A stretch of 64,000 nt of DNA from JAFEDN01 sp963844565 (GCA_963844565.1 CAWJON010000002.1:372001-436000), one strand, 5' to 3'. Positions 53,708 to 62,719 are shown, counted from the first letter of the stretch. Notes: a model not told the origin generated them from the sequence alone. Translations and numbers: made by a program.

Positions 53708-53905
53708 TTAATTTGAAAGGGCTAAAAAATCTTCTTCACTAAGTTCGATGTTTTTGGGTTCGATGTTTTTGGCGTTAAGGTTTTCGAGCAAGTGATCAGT
53801 TGAGCACGTGCCTGGAATAAGCAAAATATTCTCCGAACGCTTTGTTAATGTCCTTATAGCTATGTTTTCCTGATATCCTAGCAGTAAAACAATACGCTAG
53901 CAAAG
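53708..53905 (-). pseudogene. Aldo/keto reductase, C-terminal remnant
   Basis: Reading the minus strand from about 53905 to the stop at 53708 gives LLLGYQENIAIRTLTKRS, ENILLIPGTCSTDHLLENL and NAKNIEPKNIELSEEDFLAL. The IPGTxxxxHLxENL motif is the NADP-binding loop near the C-terminus of aldo/keto reductases. Only the last 60 or so residues remain; the barrel and catalytic Tyr are gone and no start is present. A 15 bp tandem duplication in the tail gives the repeated NIEPK. It lies between the OMP gene and the CAAX-tailed gene. Confidence 0.8.
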
Positions 53906-53943
53906 TCACGTAGAAAAATACCCGTGCGTTAGTTCGGGATAGT

Positions 53944-55032
53944 TTATAAAATCAAGCAAGAGCAGCAAGCGCTTTGATCCGCTGGCTGTGGTGCATCGCC
54001 TCTTAATCGTTGATAACCCTGTGTGACTGGGGCTGGAAGTATTCGATGACGATTTAACGCTGTTCCTTTCTCAGTTGTACGTAATTGTTCATGCTCTTTT
54101 AGCACTTGTTTATATTCATCTTCGAACTGCTTTTGCAGCTCAGCGGCTATTCTGGCGTCATTATCAGTATGGTCCTTAGATTCCTTGACCGAATTCCGAA
54201 GCTCTTGTTTAAGGACACATATTTTTATGTATATCACCAACAGCTGAATTTTATCATTTACATCCCCAGTCCGTTCATGCGCTTGATACAGTTTTTCTCG
54301 TAAAGGGATATTTTGTCCGTCGCCTTTTTTTTCCGGGATTATAAAATGGCATTCTTTCCCCATTTTGTTCAGTATGAACTCGGCAAGTTCAAATGCAGTG
54401 TGGTCGTAACACAAATGGGCTAATTGATGCGGACTGGCTTTGGCTGATATCTCGATTTCGGAAGAGCGATAAACAGGAGTGGATTTTATAATTTCAGCAA
54501 TGTAAGCGCTCAGCCACAGAAAATGAGGAGATTCTTGCGCTGCTTTATCGCCCTCTTTTCCATCGCCAACCGCTGAATCAAAGATTGTTATGGAGAAATC
54601 ATTGTTTTTCTTTACTAAATGAACTCGTACCCCATGAGAAGCGCCAGGGTTAGATGAATCACTCACCGCCACTGCCATAAAATCTTCTTTGTCTTTATTT
54701 TTGCTGTCTAAAAAAGTTGATAATCGTTTGTTAAAGTTTCCATTTTTGGGCGCCTGCTGTTTAATCTCATGTTGAGACGGCAGCTGACTTTGAGATGTAC
54801 TTAGAAAAATGGGAGCAATAAATTGGGTAATTTCGATAGGGTAAGGGACGATGTCTTGATCTTTAACCCCTGCTGCCACGAGCGCAGCATAGACTAATAT
54901 AGGAAAATGAGATTGGTGAAGAGAGGTTGTTTGTTTCCGAAAATCATAATGATTATCGTAAAGATATTCTTTTGCTTGAGCAGTACTAAAGTTTAAAGCG
55001 CCACATAATTTTTCTAAATCTGCTAATCTCAT
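53944..55032 (-). CDS. Putative clan CE-like enzyme with C-terminal CAAX box (CLIL)
   Basis: 362 residues with a good GAGG ribosome site. The last residues are ACCSCLIL: a CAAX box (C359-L-I-L, X = Leu, the geranylgeranyl-type signal) preceded by Cys356-357, which could be palmitoylated. This signal is used only in eukaryotic cytosol, so delivery into a host cell is implied. The middle (residues 118-220) has an order like the Ulp1/YopJ (clan CE) active site: His133 in ASHGVRVHLV, Asp152 in ITIFDSAVGD, Gln203 and Cys208 in PHQLAHLCYDHTAFELAEFIL. Spacing (19, then 51 and 56) is close to clan CE. The usual Gly after Cys is Tyr here, so the assignment is tentative. The N-terminus (1-60) and the C-terminal coiled-coil (260-320) are unassigned. 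Confidence 0.7.
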   Translation of the reverse strand: MRLADLEKLCGALNFSTAQAKEYLYDNHYDFRKQTTSLHQSHFPILVYAALVAAGVKDQDIVPYPIEITQFIAPIFLSTSQSQLPSQHEIKQQAPKNGNFNKRLSTFLDSKNKDKEDFMAVAVSDSSNPGASHGVRVHLVKKNNDFSITIFDSAVGDGKEGDKAAQESPHFLWLSAYIAEIIKSTPVYRSSEIEISAKASPHQLAHLCYDHTAFELAEFILNKMGKECHFIIPEKKGDGQNIPLREKLYQAHERTGDVNDKIQLLVIYIKICVLKQELRNSVKESKDHTDNDARIAAELQKQFEDEYKQVLKEHEQLRTTEKGTALNRHRILPAPVTQGYQRLRGDAPQPADQSACCSCLIL

Positions 55033-55132
55033 TATTATACCTCAAAATTTTAACATTTAACTTCGCAATCTTATGTTTAAATCCTAATTGAAATAAAATT
55101 AAATATCAAGATCAGCAGACAATAGATTATTT

Positions 55133-55606
55133 TTATTTAGGTGCAACAACCACGAATGGGCAAGCGCCTGCATCATTTTGTGTGGGTTGGGTTGGATTAA
55201 CAAATTTACTGTAGCACCAGTAGTAAGGTTTTCCCATGTAGACGTCTTGCTGCCATTTACCAGCTGGTAAAGGTGGGGTAAACCATTTAAAATTGTATAA
55301 AAAAATATTATACGTATTATTTGCATTTGCAGGATCTGAGTAATAATAGTTACAGCTTGAACTGGGTGAAGCACTTTCGAAATAACTTTGTGCACTAAAA
55401 AAATTTAAACTAATTTCAGGATCTGTTTTACCACTATAGCTAACGCCGCCAACCACCCAACCATCAGATAGATTACAATTGGCAATACCGCCGGATACTT
55501 TGCAATCAATAGTTTGTGGGCAGTAAGAGTCAGCTAGAGCAGAAAATGAAGCAGCAATCGTAAAAAAAAATAGCGTTCCCTTTAATTTTCTTTTTAAATC
55601 CATCAT
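55133..55606 (-). CDS. Secreted Cys-containing orphan protein
   Basis: 157 residues from the ATG at 55606, preceded by GGAG at seven bases; an in-frame ATG at 55654 lacks this and would overlap the upstream gene. Signal peptide (GTLFFFTIAASFSALA), then a mature part with Cys pairs (SYCPQTIDCKVSGGIANCNL, SSSCNYYY, YYWCYSK, GACPFVV). Not recognised, but the CPxTIxC start recalls small secreted proteins of Legionellales, such as those at 16800 and 26138. Periplasmic or exported. Confidence 0.65.
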   Translation of the reverse strand: MMDLKRKLKGTLFFFTIAASFSALADSYCPQTIDCKVSGGIANCNLSDGWVVGGVSYSGKTDPEISLNFFSAQSYFESASPSSSCNYYYSDPANANNTYNIFLYNFKWFTPPLPAGKWQQDVYMGKPYYWCYSKFVNPTQPTQNDAGACPFVVVAPK

Positions 55607-55619
55607 AAAGTATCTCCTT

Positions 55620-56315
55620 TTAGTAATTATTATCAGATTTTTTGATTCTATCATGGATTGAACCTAATTCAATCATTAATGAAATCGAGAATATATGGGC
55701 TATGCGGTTGGTGGGTTCTGAAAATATATATTGATTGATATAACCTACCTCTACAAAAGTATTTTTCCAGCGCTTGGTATCTATTCCGACAAAAGCACGA
55801 TTCTGATCGATAATCCGCGTGGTGACCCAGCTCGGTTGATTGATGTTGAAAAAGACTTCATCATAAATTACCGGAGTCAGTTGTTGGGGAAATCTTTCGG
55901 GAAAAGCCACGCGCCATCTTTCACGAACTCGCCACAACCATTCCGGCTGATCATCTCGTTTGAGTTGTTCCAAACGGGTTCTGGTTTGAAAAAGCATCAC
56001 TGGATTTTTATCGAATAATTCCCAAATCAATTGCTCCCAGGGACGGTAAGTTTGTGGGCTGCCATCGTTGGGTGAAATCCAGGTAAAGCCTCCCCACGCA
56101 CTGACCAGGGGGGTGAATCGATAGCCAGTGGAATAATCTAATCGGGTTTCTCTGTTGCGGCTTTCAAAAAAAGCTTCGTATCTAAAATCTGACCAGTCGG
56201 TACTATAGGGTCCTGTTACATCTATTTTTGACCATTCGCGAAAAAAATTCTCTGGATTAGAGGCGTAGGTATTTGTCAGGCATAGCATCAGGAAAAAAAA
56301 TAGGCTCTTTCTCAT
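55620..56315 (-). CDS. DUF2490-family outer-membrane-like protein
   Basis: 231 residues. Signal peptide (KSLFFFLMLCLTNTYA), then the DUF2490 pattern: beta-strand pairs with YEAFFESRNRETRLDYSTGYRFTP, WGGFTWISPNDGSPQTYRPWEQ, TRTRLEQLKRDDQPEWLWRVRERWRV and a final VGYINQYIFSEPTNRIAHIFSI. Members form a predicted small beta-barrel of unknown function. Followed by the secreted gene at 55133 with 13 bp between, so they may be co-transcribed. Confidence 0.82.
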   Translation of the reverse strand: MRKSLFFFLMLCLTNTYASNPENFFREWSKIDVTGPYSTDWSDFRYEAFFESRNRETRLDYSTGYRFTPLVSAWGGFTWISPNDGSPQTYRPWEQLIWELFDKNPVMLFQTRTRLEQLKRDDQPEWLWRVRERWRVAFPERFPQQLTPVIYDEVFFNINQPSWVTTRIIDQNRAFVGIDTKRWKNTFVEVGYINQYIFSEPTNRIAHIFSISLMIELGSIHDRIKKSDNNY

Positions 56316-56403
56316 CTGCCATTTATAGCAATTAATGACCCGGATTGTCTACTCATCGGATTATGGCGTAAGCTATCTTTTTAATTCAAAAACGGAAGGT
56401 ATT

Positions 56404-57615
56404 ATGAGTGTTTGTATCGGAACACCATTATCGTCTAATGCAGTGAAAGCGATGCTGCTAGGCGGAGGCGAGCTGGGAAAGGAATTGGTCATTGCGTTGC
56501 AAAGACTAGGTGTTGAAACGATTGTGGTAGATCGTTACGCCAATGCTCCGGCTATGCAAGTCGCACATCGATCCCATGTGATTAACATGACTGAAGCGGA
56601 ATCGCTTTTTCAGCTGATCAAAAAAGAGCAGCCACAGCTGATTATTCCAGAAATTGAAGCCATCGCTACTGAAGTTCTTTTAGATATTGAGAAAGACCAA
56701 TTATCAACCGTAATTCCCAATGCCAGAGCAGTTAATTTAACCATGAATCGAGCCGGAATTAGAAATCTAGCTGCGCAAGATCTACAGCTACCCACTTCGA
56801 GTTATCGTTTTGCTACCAGTTTGCAGGAATTGGAATCGGCATGTAATCAACTAGGATTTCCCTGTTTTGTGAAACCCGTGATGTCTTCTTCCGGTAAAGG
56901 ACAGTCTTTGATTAAGCAGCAAACTGATGTGGCTAAAGCTTGGGATTATGCCAATCAAGCCGGCCGAGTCAATAAATGTGCGGTTATTGTCGAATCGAAG
57001 ATAGATTTTGATTTTGAAATTACGTTACTCACGGTTAGGGCCAAAAATAAAATAGGAGAGATCACCACGAGTTTTTGTGAGCCCATTGGTCATCGTCAAG
57101 TAGAGGGAGATTACGTTGAAAGTTGGCAGCCGCAAGCCATGAGTCAATTGGCGTTAAATAAAGCACAGCAAATCGCGCGTATTATTACCAATAATTTGGG
57201 CGGACTGGGTTTATTTGGGGTGGAATTATTTGTTAATGGCGATGAAGTTTGGTTTTCCGAAGTCAGTCCCCGTCCTCATGATACCGGCATGGTGACGCTG
57301 ATTACCCAGTATCAAAATGAATTTGAGCTTCATGCCAGGGCCATTTTGGGTTTGCCGGTAGAGACAAGATTAAAAGAGCATGGTGCAAGTCATGTAATTT
57401 ATGGCGGAAAAGAAGCCGATAACCTGTTGTTTTGTAATTTGGAACATGCGTTGAGTGTCCCACAAAGTGATCTTAGGCTTTTTGGAAAACCTCAATCTTT
57501 TATTAAACGACGTATGGGTGTCGCATTAACCTACGCCAAAAACACTGATTTAGCCCGAGAAAATGCTTTGAAAGTTGTTAAACAGATCGATATATCGGTA
57601 AGCGATTCAAATTGA
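56404..57615 (+). CDS. purT: Formate-dependent phosphoribosylglycinamide formyltransferase
   Basis: 403 residues from the ATG at 56404, chosen for the GGAAGG ribosome site; an ATG at 56335 gives a poor extension. ATP-grasp enzyme of de novo purine synthesis that makes formyl-GAR from GAR, formate and ATP. Visible: AMLLGGGELGKELVIALQRLGVE, PEIEAIATEVL, PCFVKPVMSSSGKGQSLI (ATP-grasp), EVSPRPHDTGMVTLI, and the final LFGKPQSFIKRRMGVALTYA. Length matches family (about 390-400). Essential-type housekeeping gene, intact, standing alone before a repeat element. Confidence 0.95.
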   Translation: MSVCIGTPLSSNAVKAMLLGGGELGKELVIALQRLGVETIVVDRYANAPAMQVAHRSHVINMTEAESLFQLIKKEQPQLIIPEIEAIATEVLLDIEKDQLSTVIPNARAVNLTMNRAGIRNLAAQDLQLPTSSYRFATSLQELESACNQLGFPCFVKPVMSSSGKGQSLIKQQTDVAKAWDYANQAGRVNKCAVIVESKIDFDFEITLLTVRAKNKIGEITTSFCEPIGHRQVEGDYVESWQPQAMSQLALNKAQQIARIITNNLGGLGLFGVELFVNGDEVWFSEVSPRPHDTGMVTLITQYQNEFELHARAILGLPVETRLKEHGASHVIYGGKEADNLLFCNLEHALSVPQSDLRLFGKPQSFIKRRMGVALTYAKNTDLARENALKVVKQIDISVSDSN

Positions 57616-57659
57616 TTGAGTAAACCTACTTTTGAATTTCAATAAACAATAAATTGATA

Positions 57660-58310
57660 ATACCGTGCGGTGTAGATTTCGAAAACTAACCCCACTCCGC
57701 TTTATTCAGCGGCATCCGCCTACTCGCAAGATTGTCTAAACGGGGCCCGTCAGTGGAGATGTTTTCGTGCTCGCTGCGGCAATAAAGGCTGGCCAATACT
57801 TTGTTAGCACCATTGTGCAAAGTGAACTTAAGTACGATGAACTTCTTTCGGAATTGCCTCCGCTGCGCGCGAAAACATCTCCACTGACACCCGTTGCAAA
57901 GCTCGCAGGCGGATGCGCTGAATAAGTCTATGCAGAGAGTTCCGCTCTATCATTGGATCACTAGTTTTCAATTATCTAATCCCAATCTTCATTAAATGTT
58001 GATATTAATCCTGAATTAGGGAACTTGAAGCCGTAAACCTAATATTCAATGCGATTATTGGGCGATTATCCTGGTGTCAGCAACTCAGGCTGACACTCAG
58101 TAAGTCATTTTGCAGTCCTTGAGAAAAAAGAATGCGTCAAATAATGTTTTACGGGCCTAGCTTATATCTGAAATTTAAATAGTAGGTGATCCAATGATGG
58201 AGTGAAACCTCTCCACTGACGGACCCCGTTTAGACAATCCTGCGAGTAGACGGATGTCGCTGAATAAGGCGGAGTGGGTTTAGTGTTCGAAACCTACACC
58301 GGCACGGTAT
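57660..58310. repeat. Nested inverted-repeat (MITE-like) element
   Basis: A non-coding stretch of about 650 bp. Arms 57660-57762 and 58202-58310 are inverted copies of each other over about 105 bp (both contain CTTATTCAGCG, ATCCG, CTAAACGGG and CGTCAGTGGAGA). An internal partial copy (57865-57927) is inverted relative to the left arm, and a short inner pair (TCATTGGATCAC near 57949 and its complement near 58184) adds a second level of nesting. No transposase gene. The right arm ends exactly at the efflux gene's stop codon. Probably a non-autonomous mobile element or composite of two insertions. Confidence 0.8.
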
Positions 58311-59848
58311 TAGCCTTCCCCAACCGGAGGTCCTTTGGACTGGGAAAAAAACGGTGGGCGGGTTAGCCAAAGTATTGCCAACAAAAGTAAAAATACAACA
58401 CCGGATAGCCAAAATATATCGTTAGTTGCTAATAAATAGGCTTCTTTATAAATGAGCAGATCAAATTGTTGTAACGCTTGTAAAGGAGGAAAATTTAAAT
58501 GGGCTATTTTTTGAAGTCCTTGTGTCACCAGCGGATTAAAATGTGTGATATCTTCACTTAAACGACTATGATGAAATTGTGCTCTGCGGCTCCACAAGGT
58601 GATACTGATAGAAGTACCAAAACTCCCGCCTAAAATTCTTAAGAAATTGGCCGTGCCCAGGGCGCTGGCAATTCTTGATGCCGGAAGGCCAGAGATGACA
58701 ATAATGATCAAGGGTGTAAAGAAAAAGGCAATGCCGAAGCCTTGAAAAAATCGTGGCAGAATTAGTTTTGCAAAACTAATATCACTGGTATAAGTGAACG
58801 TGCACCAGAAAAATACGGCGGCAAAAGCGATAAAGCCAAAACTGATAAATATTCTCGGATCTACTTTATTAAGAAAAAAACCAACGAAAGGCGTTAACAG
58901 TACTGAGACAATACCAATGGGCGCTGTGGCTAAACCTGCCCAGGTGGAAGTGTAGTTTTGTTGAGTTTGTAGCCATAAAGGGAAAACTACAATGTTGGCA
59001 AAAAAAGTCATGTAGCCTAAACTTAAGGCGATCGTTCCAATCGCAAAATTTCGAATTTTAAATAAAGTTAAATCAACAATCGGTTCTGTTTCTGTCAGTT
59101 CCCAGGCGACAAAAAAGCATAAAGCAATCACCGAAACAATGGCCATAATGACTATAAAATTAGAGTTAAACCAATCTAAGTCATTGCCTTTGTCTAATAG
59201 AATTTGCAAACAGCCAATACCAACTATGAGCAGCAGCAGTCCAATAACATCCATCTTAGGTTTGGAGATTGTTGTTTCGCGATTCATTAAAATTATAGCC
59301 GTTACCACACAAGAAAATATTCCCACCGGTAAATTGATAAAGAAAATCCAAGGCCAGTTGTAATTGTAAGTGATCCAACCGCCTAATATAGGCCCGCAAA
59401 CCGGTGCGACAACTGCAGTCATTGCCCATAACGAAGTGGCAAATCCTTTTTTGCTTTCAGGATAAACAGATAATAATAAACTTTGTGATAGCGGTATCAT
59501 TGGCCCAGCAACCGCACCTTGAAGGACCCTAAAAAAAACCAGCATAGTCAAATTCATGGAAAGCCCACAAAAAATTGAAAAGATGGTAAATAAAAAAGTA
59601 CAGGCAATAAATAAGCGCACTTCACCAAAGCGTTTAGCCAACCATCCGGTTAATGGAAGGGCAATAGCGCTAGTCACAGCGAATGAGGTAATTACCCAAC
59701 TTCCTTCGTCGGGACTAACTCCGACATCCCCTGCGATATACGGAATAGAGACATTAGCGATCGAGGTATCCAACACATTCATAAATATACCCAACGATAA
59801 TGAAATCGTGACCCAAATCAGCTGCGCGCTAGTCAGTGGGTTAGCCAT
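58310..59848 (-). CDS. emrB: MFS multidrug exporter, EmrB/QacA (DHA2) type
   Basis: 512 residues from the ATG at 59848; fourteen predicted membrane segments. Family motifs: LGIFMNVLDTSIANVSIPYIAGD (motif D1), GWLAKRFGEVRLFIAC (motif A), FFRVLQGAVAGPMIPLSQSL, WAMTAVVAPVCGPILGGWI (motif C). It overlaps the EmrA stop by 8 bp (ATGGCTAA). Its stop codon is the first bases of the inverted-repeat element, so the last few residues may have been altered by that insertion. Forms the inner-membrane pump of a TolC-type system with the two genes upstream. Confidence 0.92.
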   Translation of the reverse strand: MANPLTSAQLIWVTISLSLGIFMNVLDTSIANVSIPYIAGDVGVSPDEGSWVITSFAVTSAIALPLTGWLAKRFGEVRLFIACTFLFTIFSIFCGLSMNLTMLVFFRVLQGAVAGPMIPLSQSLLLSVYPESKKGFATSLWAMTAVVAPVCGPILGGWITYNYNWPWIFFINLPVGIFSCVVTAIILMNRETTISKPKMDVIGLLLLIVGIGCLQILLDKGNDLDWFNSNFIVIMAIVSVIALCFFVAWELTETEPIVDLTLFKIRNFAIGTIALSLGYMTFFANIVVFPLWLQTQQNYTSTWAGLATAPIGIVSVLLTPFVGFFLNKVDPRIFISFGFIAFAAVFFWCTFTYTSDISFAKLILPRFFQGFGIAFFFTPLIIIVISGLPASRIASALGTANFLRILGGSFGTSISITLWSRRAQFHHSRLSEDITHFNPLVTQGLQKIAHLNFPPLQALQQFDLLIYKEAYLLATNDIFWLSGVVFLLLLAILWLTRPPFFSQSKGPPVGEG

Positions 59849-61013
59849 GTTCATTCTCGGGTGCATTGGCACGAAGAATATGGTCTATTTGCCGATTGGC
59901 ATCATCAAGCTGATTATTAAAAATCCAAGTTGAATAAAGTGGACGGATCAAATTTTGGCTGGATAACAGTTGCCCTTTGAGTTGGTGAGTATGTGCCGTG
60001 ACACGCATTGATAAGCCAATTTGCAACGGATGTCGGCTCACTTCTTTAGGATCTAAAGAAATTCTAACGGCTAGGCGCTGGACGATTTTGATCCAGTTAC
60101 CTGAAGCATTCTGCGGTGGCAATATGGCAAATGCGCTACCGGTGCCAGGTGTGAGCCCTTGAATATGACCATGATAAGTCACACTATTGGCATCAGCCTT
60201 TAAGGTAACTCGTTGGCCAATTCTTAATCGGCTGAGTTGATTTTCTTTATAATTGGCGTCTACCCAAACTTGATTTAACGGAACAACCGCGAGTAAGGGC
60301 GTGCCAGTAGATATTTGTTGACCCACTTGCACACTGCGTTTGGCAACATACCCGGTAACGGGAGCATATACGATCGTTCTTACCCAGTTTAAATACGCAC
60401 TTCTAAATTGATTTTTTGCTTGTTCAACCAGCGGATGTTGATAAAGGGTAGAATTTTCCACCAAACTTAAACTCGAAGTTAGTTCGTGTGTGGTTGCACT
60501 ATATTGAGCTTGGGCGGTTTCTACTGAATTGCGATAATGGGTTAATTCTTCTTTCGAAAGAGCGCCTGAACTCACTAAACCGATGCGTCGATTTAGGTCT
60601 TGTTTTATTTGTAATAAATTAGCGCCTCGCACAACCAGGAGTGCCCGAAGTTGCTGAACTTTTTCGTAATATTGACGCACTTGACGCACAGTGACTGCAA
60701 GATTGGCGCGGGCTTTATCCAATGCAATGAAGGTGTCGGCGTCATCTAGCTTAACCAGTGGCTGGCCTTCTTGAACATGTTCTGTATCATCGGTGTAAAT
60801 TGCGGTGACTGTACCTGATATTTGCGACATCAGTTGTACTTGATTGCCACTAACATAAGCATCTTCAGTACTCTCACGAAAACGGCCCCAAATTAGCCAA
60901 TAAATACCATACAATAAACCAAGAAGTAAAAAAAACACGGCTAAGGCAACCAATATGTTTTTTCTCCGCGGTGACATGGGCTGTTTGTGATTGGGTGTTG
61001 TTTCTTTACTCAT
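59841..61013 (-). CDS. emrA: EmrA-type efflux adaptor (HlyD family)
   Basis: 390 residues. A cytoplasmic start, one membrane anchor (RRKNILVALAVFFLLLGLLYG, about residues 17-37, split), lipoyl half SEDAYV-type (STEDAYVSGNQVQLMSQISG), long helical hairpin (residues about 75-190) and VYAPVTGYVAKRSVQVGQQIS as the second lipoyl half, then VDANYKENQLSRLRIGQ. This is the EmrA/VceA adaptor pattern that pairs with DHA2 pumps. Its ATG overlaps the stop of the channel gene by 4 bp (ATGA), and its own stop overlaps emrB. Intact. Confidence 0.92.
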   Translation of the reverse strand: MSKETTPNHKQPMSPRRKNILVALAVFFLLLGLLYGIYWLIWGRFRESTEDAYVSGNQVQLMSQISGTVTAIYTDDTEHVQEGQPLVKLDDADTFIALDKARANLAVTVRQVRQYYEKVQQLRALLVVRGANLLQIKQDLNRRIGLVSSGALSKEELTHYRNSVETAQAQYSATTHELTSSLSLVENSTLYQHPLVEQAKNQFRSAYLNWVRTIVYAPVTGYVAKRSVQVGQQISTGTPLLAVVPLNQVWVDANYKENQLSRLRIGQRVTLKADANSVTYHGHIQGLTPGTGSAFAILPPQNASGNWIKIVQRLAVRISLDPKEVSRHPLQIGLSMRVTAHTHQLKGQLLSSQNLIRPLYSTWIFNNQLDDANRQIDHILRANAPENEHG

Positions 61014-62431
61014 GGTGGCATTGCCTGTGTGGTGTAATCACCCCCTAATGCATTGATCATCGAAATTGTATTCTGAACATGAAGGTTTTGGAGCACCAAT
61101 AAAAAAAGCTGCTGATTTAACCAGGTACTCTCTGCCGTGAGTACCTCAGTATAATCGTTAATACCATGCCGATAAAGTAAATCATTGCGTTGATAATTAA
61201 GTCTGGCAATGGTTGCTGCTTTATTTTGTTCTTGAATTTGTAGTTGGGTTATCGATAAAGCCGACAGTTGATCGGCCACTTGTTGTAAAGCAGTCAAAAT
61301 GGTTTGATTGTATTGGCCTACAGCGGAATCATATTCATCATAACGTGCTTTAAGATTGGCGCGAAGATAACCCGCATCGAAAATTGGCAAGGTGAAGGCT
61401 GCTTGAGCCGCATAATCACGGCTCGACCATTTAAAAATATTATTTAAACCGATACCTTGAAAACTAAAAAATGCGAGTAAATTAACATCCGGGAAAAAAA
61501 GCGCTTTTTCCACGTTAACCAAATGTCCGGCAGCTTCTACCTGATAGCGTGAAGCATCGATATCAGGTCTTCGTCCCAACAAGCTTGCTGGAAGGACAGG
61601 AGGTAATGTTAACAACTTGGGATTATATTTGAATTCACTGACAGTGATCTGTGTGGTGAATGGATTTTCCCCCATGAGCTCAGCCAGTTGGTGCCGTTGA
61701 ATATCCGCATATTGTTCGATTTGTGCCAGAAGCAATTCCCAGGTTTGAACTTGTATTTGCGCACTGCTCACAGGAATGTTCGAGGTAATGCTATGTTGAG
61801 CGCGTAATTGAATAATATTTAATAAATGTTGTTGATCTTTGAGAATTTTTTTAGTCAACGAAATAAGAGCCATATCATATTGAAATTGAAAATAACTCGA
61901 TGCGATAGCAGTAGACAATACCAAACGAGTCTGCGCTAATTCCGCTTGTTGTGCAAAAGTTTCACTCACCCTGGCGGCAATGGTTTCTCGATTTTTACCC
62001 CAAAAATCAATTTCATAATTTAGGTTAAGCGATAAACTGGCTAGATTTTGCGTGGTTCCATTAAATGGCGGGGGGATAATACCATTTTTTGTATAGTGTT
62101 CTCGTCGAATATAACCATTTAAATCAACATTTGGCCATAAACTAGCCCCTGCAGCTTCAGCCAGATGTCGGGCTCTTTCTAAGCGGCTTTGAGCGATCTG
62201 GATATTGGGCGAAGATTCTAGGGCAACGGCAATTAGTTGATTGAGTTCTGCATCTTTAAATATATCCCACCATTGACCGCTGGGTGTGAAAGCTTGCTGG
62301 GGAAGAGTGGGATAAGCGTGGCTAACTGCCAAGCTAGTTGGGGTTAAAGGGGTGGAATGTGCGTGAATACCGATGTAATTTACACAACCCGTCATCCCTA
62401 AACAGAGTGTTATAATGAATAAAAATCGCAA
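61010..62431 (-). CDS. Outer-membrane efflux channel lipoprotein (NodT family)
   Basis: 473 residues with a lipobox (LCLGMTGC, Cys near residue 16). The outer-membrane-factor repeats follow: QWWDIFKDAELNQLIAVAL, SLNLNYEIDFWGKNRETIAA and LPASLLGRRPDIDASRYQVEA (second repeat), then ALQQVADQLSALS. It is the TolC-like exit duct and is the first gene of the channel-adaptor-pump operon (minus strand). The RND system at 3195-8885 has a separate channel of the same family. Confidence 0.92.
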   Translation of the reverse strand: MRFLFIITLCLGMTGCVNYIGIHAHSTPLTPTSLAVSHAYPTLPQQAFTPSGQWWDIFKDAELNQLIAVALESSPNIQIAQSRLERARHLAEAAGASLWPNVDLNGYIRREHYTKNGIIPPPFNGTTQNLASLSLNLNYEIDFWGKNRETIAARVSETFAQQAELAQTRLVLSTAIASSYFQFQYDMALISLTKKILKDQQHLLNIIQLRAQHSITSNIPVSSAQIQVQTWELLLAQIEQYADIQRHQLAELMGENPFTTQITVSEFKYNPKLLTLPPVLPASLLGRRPDIDASRYQVEAAGHLVNVEKALFFPDVNLLAFFSFQGIGLNNIFKWSSRDYAAQAAFTLPIFDAGYLRANLKARYDEYDSAVGQYNQTILTALQQVADQLSALSITQLQIQEQNKAATIARLNYQRNDLLYRHGINDYTEVLTAESTWLNQQLFLLVLQNLHVQNTISMINALGGDYTTQAMPP

Positions 62432-62521
62432 CCATTTTCCCTAGTATTGATTTGAGTTGCTATTGTACCAAATAATGTCTGATATGAAAAAATGATATTT
62501 ACGCTAACCCCTTTTTTGAGA

Positions 62522-62719
62522 TCACTTTAGTGTAGCCATTACATGGTGGAATTCGTGTAGAAATTCATCTTTCAAAACTTTCTTAAACAGTTCGCGCTTA
62601 TGACTTTCTTTTGAAGGTAGCGATGTAATTCCTAAACCACGACGTGATCATTTAAGTTCCGCTATCGGGGCGACAGATCCGGCGACCGTTGACGTAAGTG
62701 AAATAGTATTGCGTGCCAT
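62522..62719 (-). pseudogene. Small ORF interrupted by an in-frame TGA
   Basis: ATG at 62719 preceded by an excellent GGAGGAG ribosome site. The first 23 codons (MARNTISLTSTVAGSVAPIA, then ELK) end at TGA 62648-62650. The same frame continues as SRRGLGITSLPSKESHKREL and FKKVLKDEFLHEFHHVMATL up to a TGA at 62522. The run-on is protein-like and suggests a former 65-residue protein now cut by a nonsense codon. A real 23-residue peptide is the alternative. It occupies most of the gap between the efflux operon and the ankyrin gene. No family recognised. Confidence 0.5.

Noticed and set aside
53919..53943. Functional terminator after the CAAX-tailed gene
   Set aside because: It resembles the strong hairpin at 40629-40660 but the stem is degenerate and the flanking runs are short; too weak to list as a feature.
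57660..58310. CRISPR array
   Set aside because: The repeats are long, inverted and nested, without regular spacers or cas genes.
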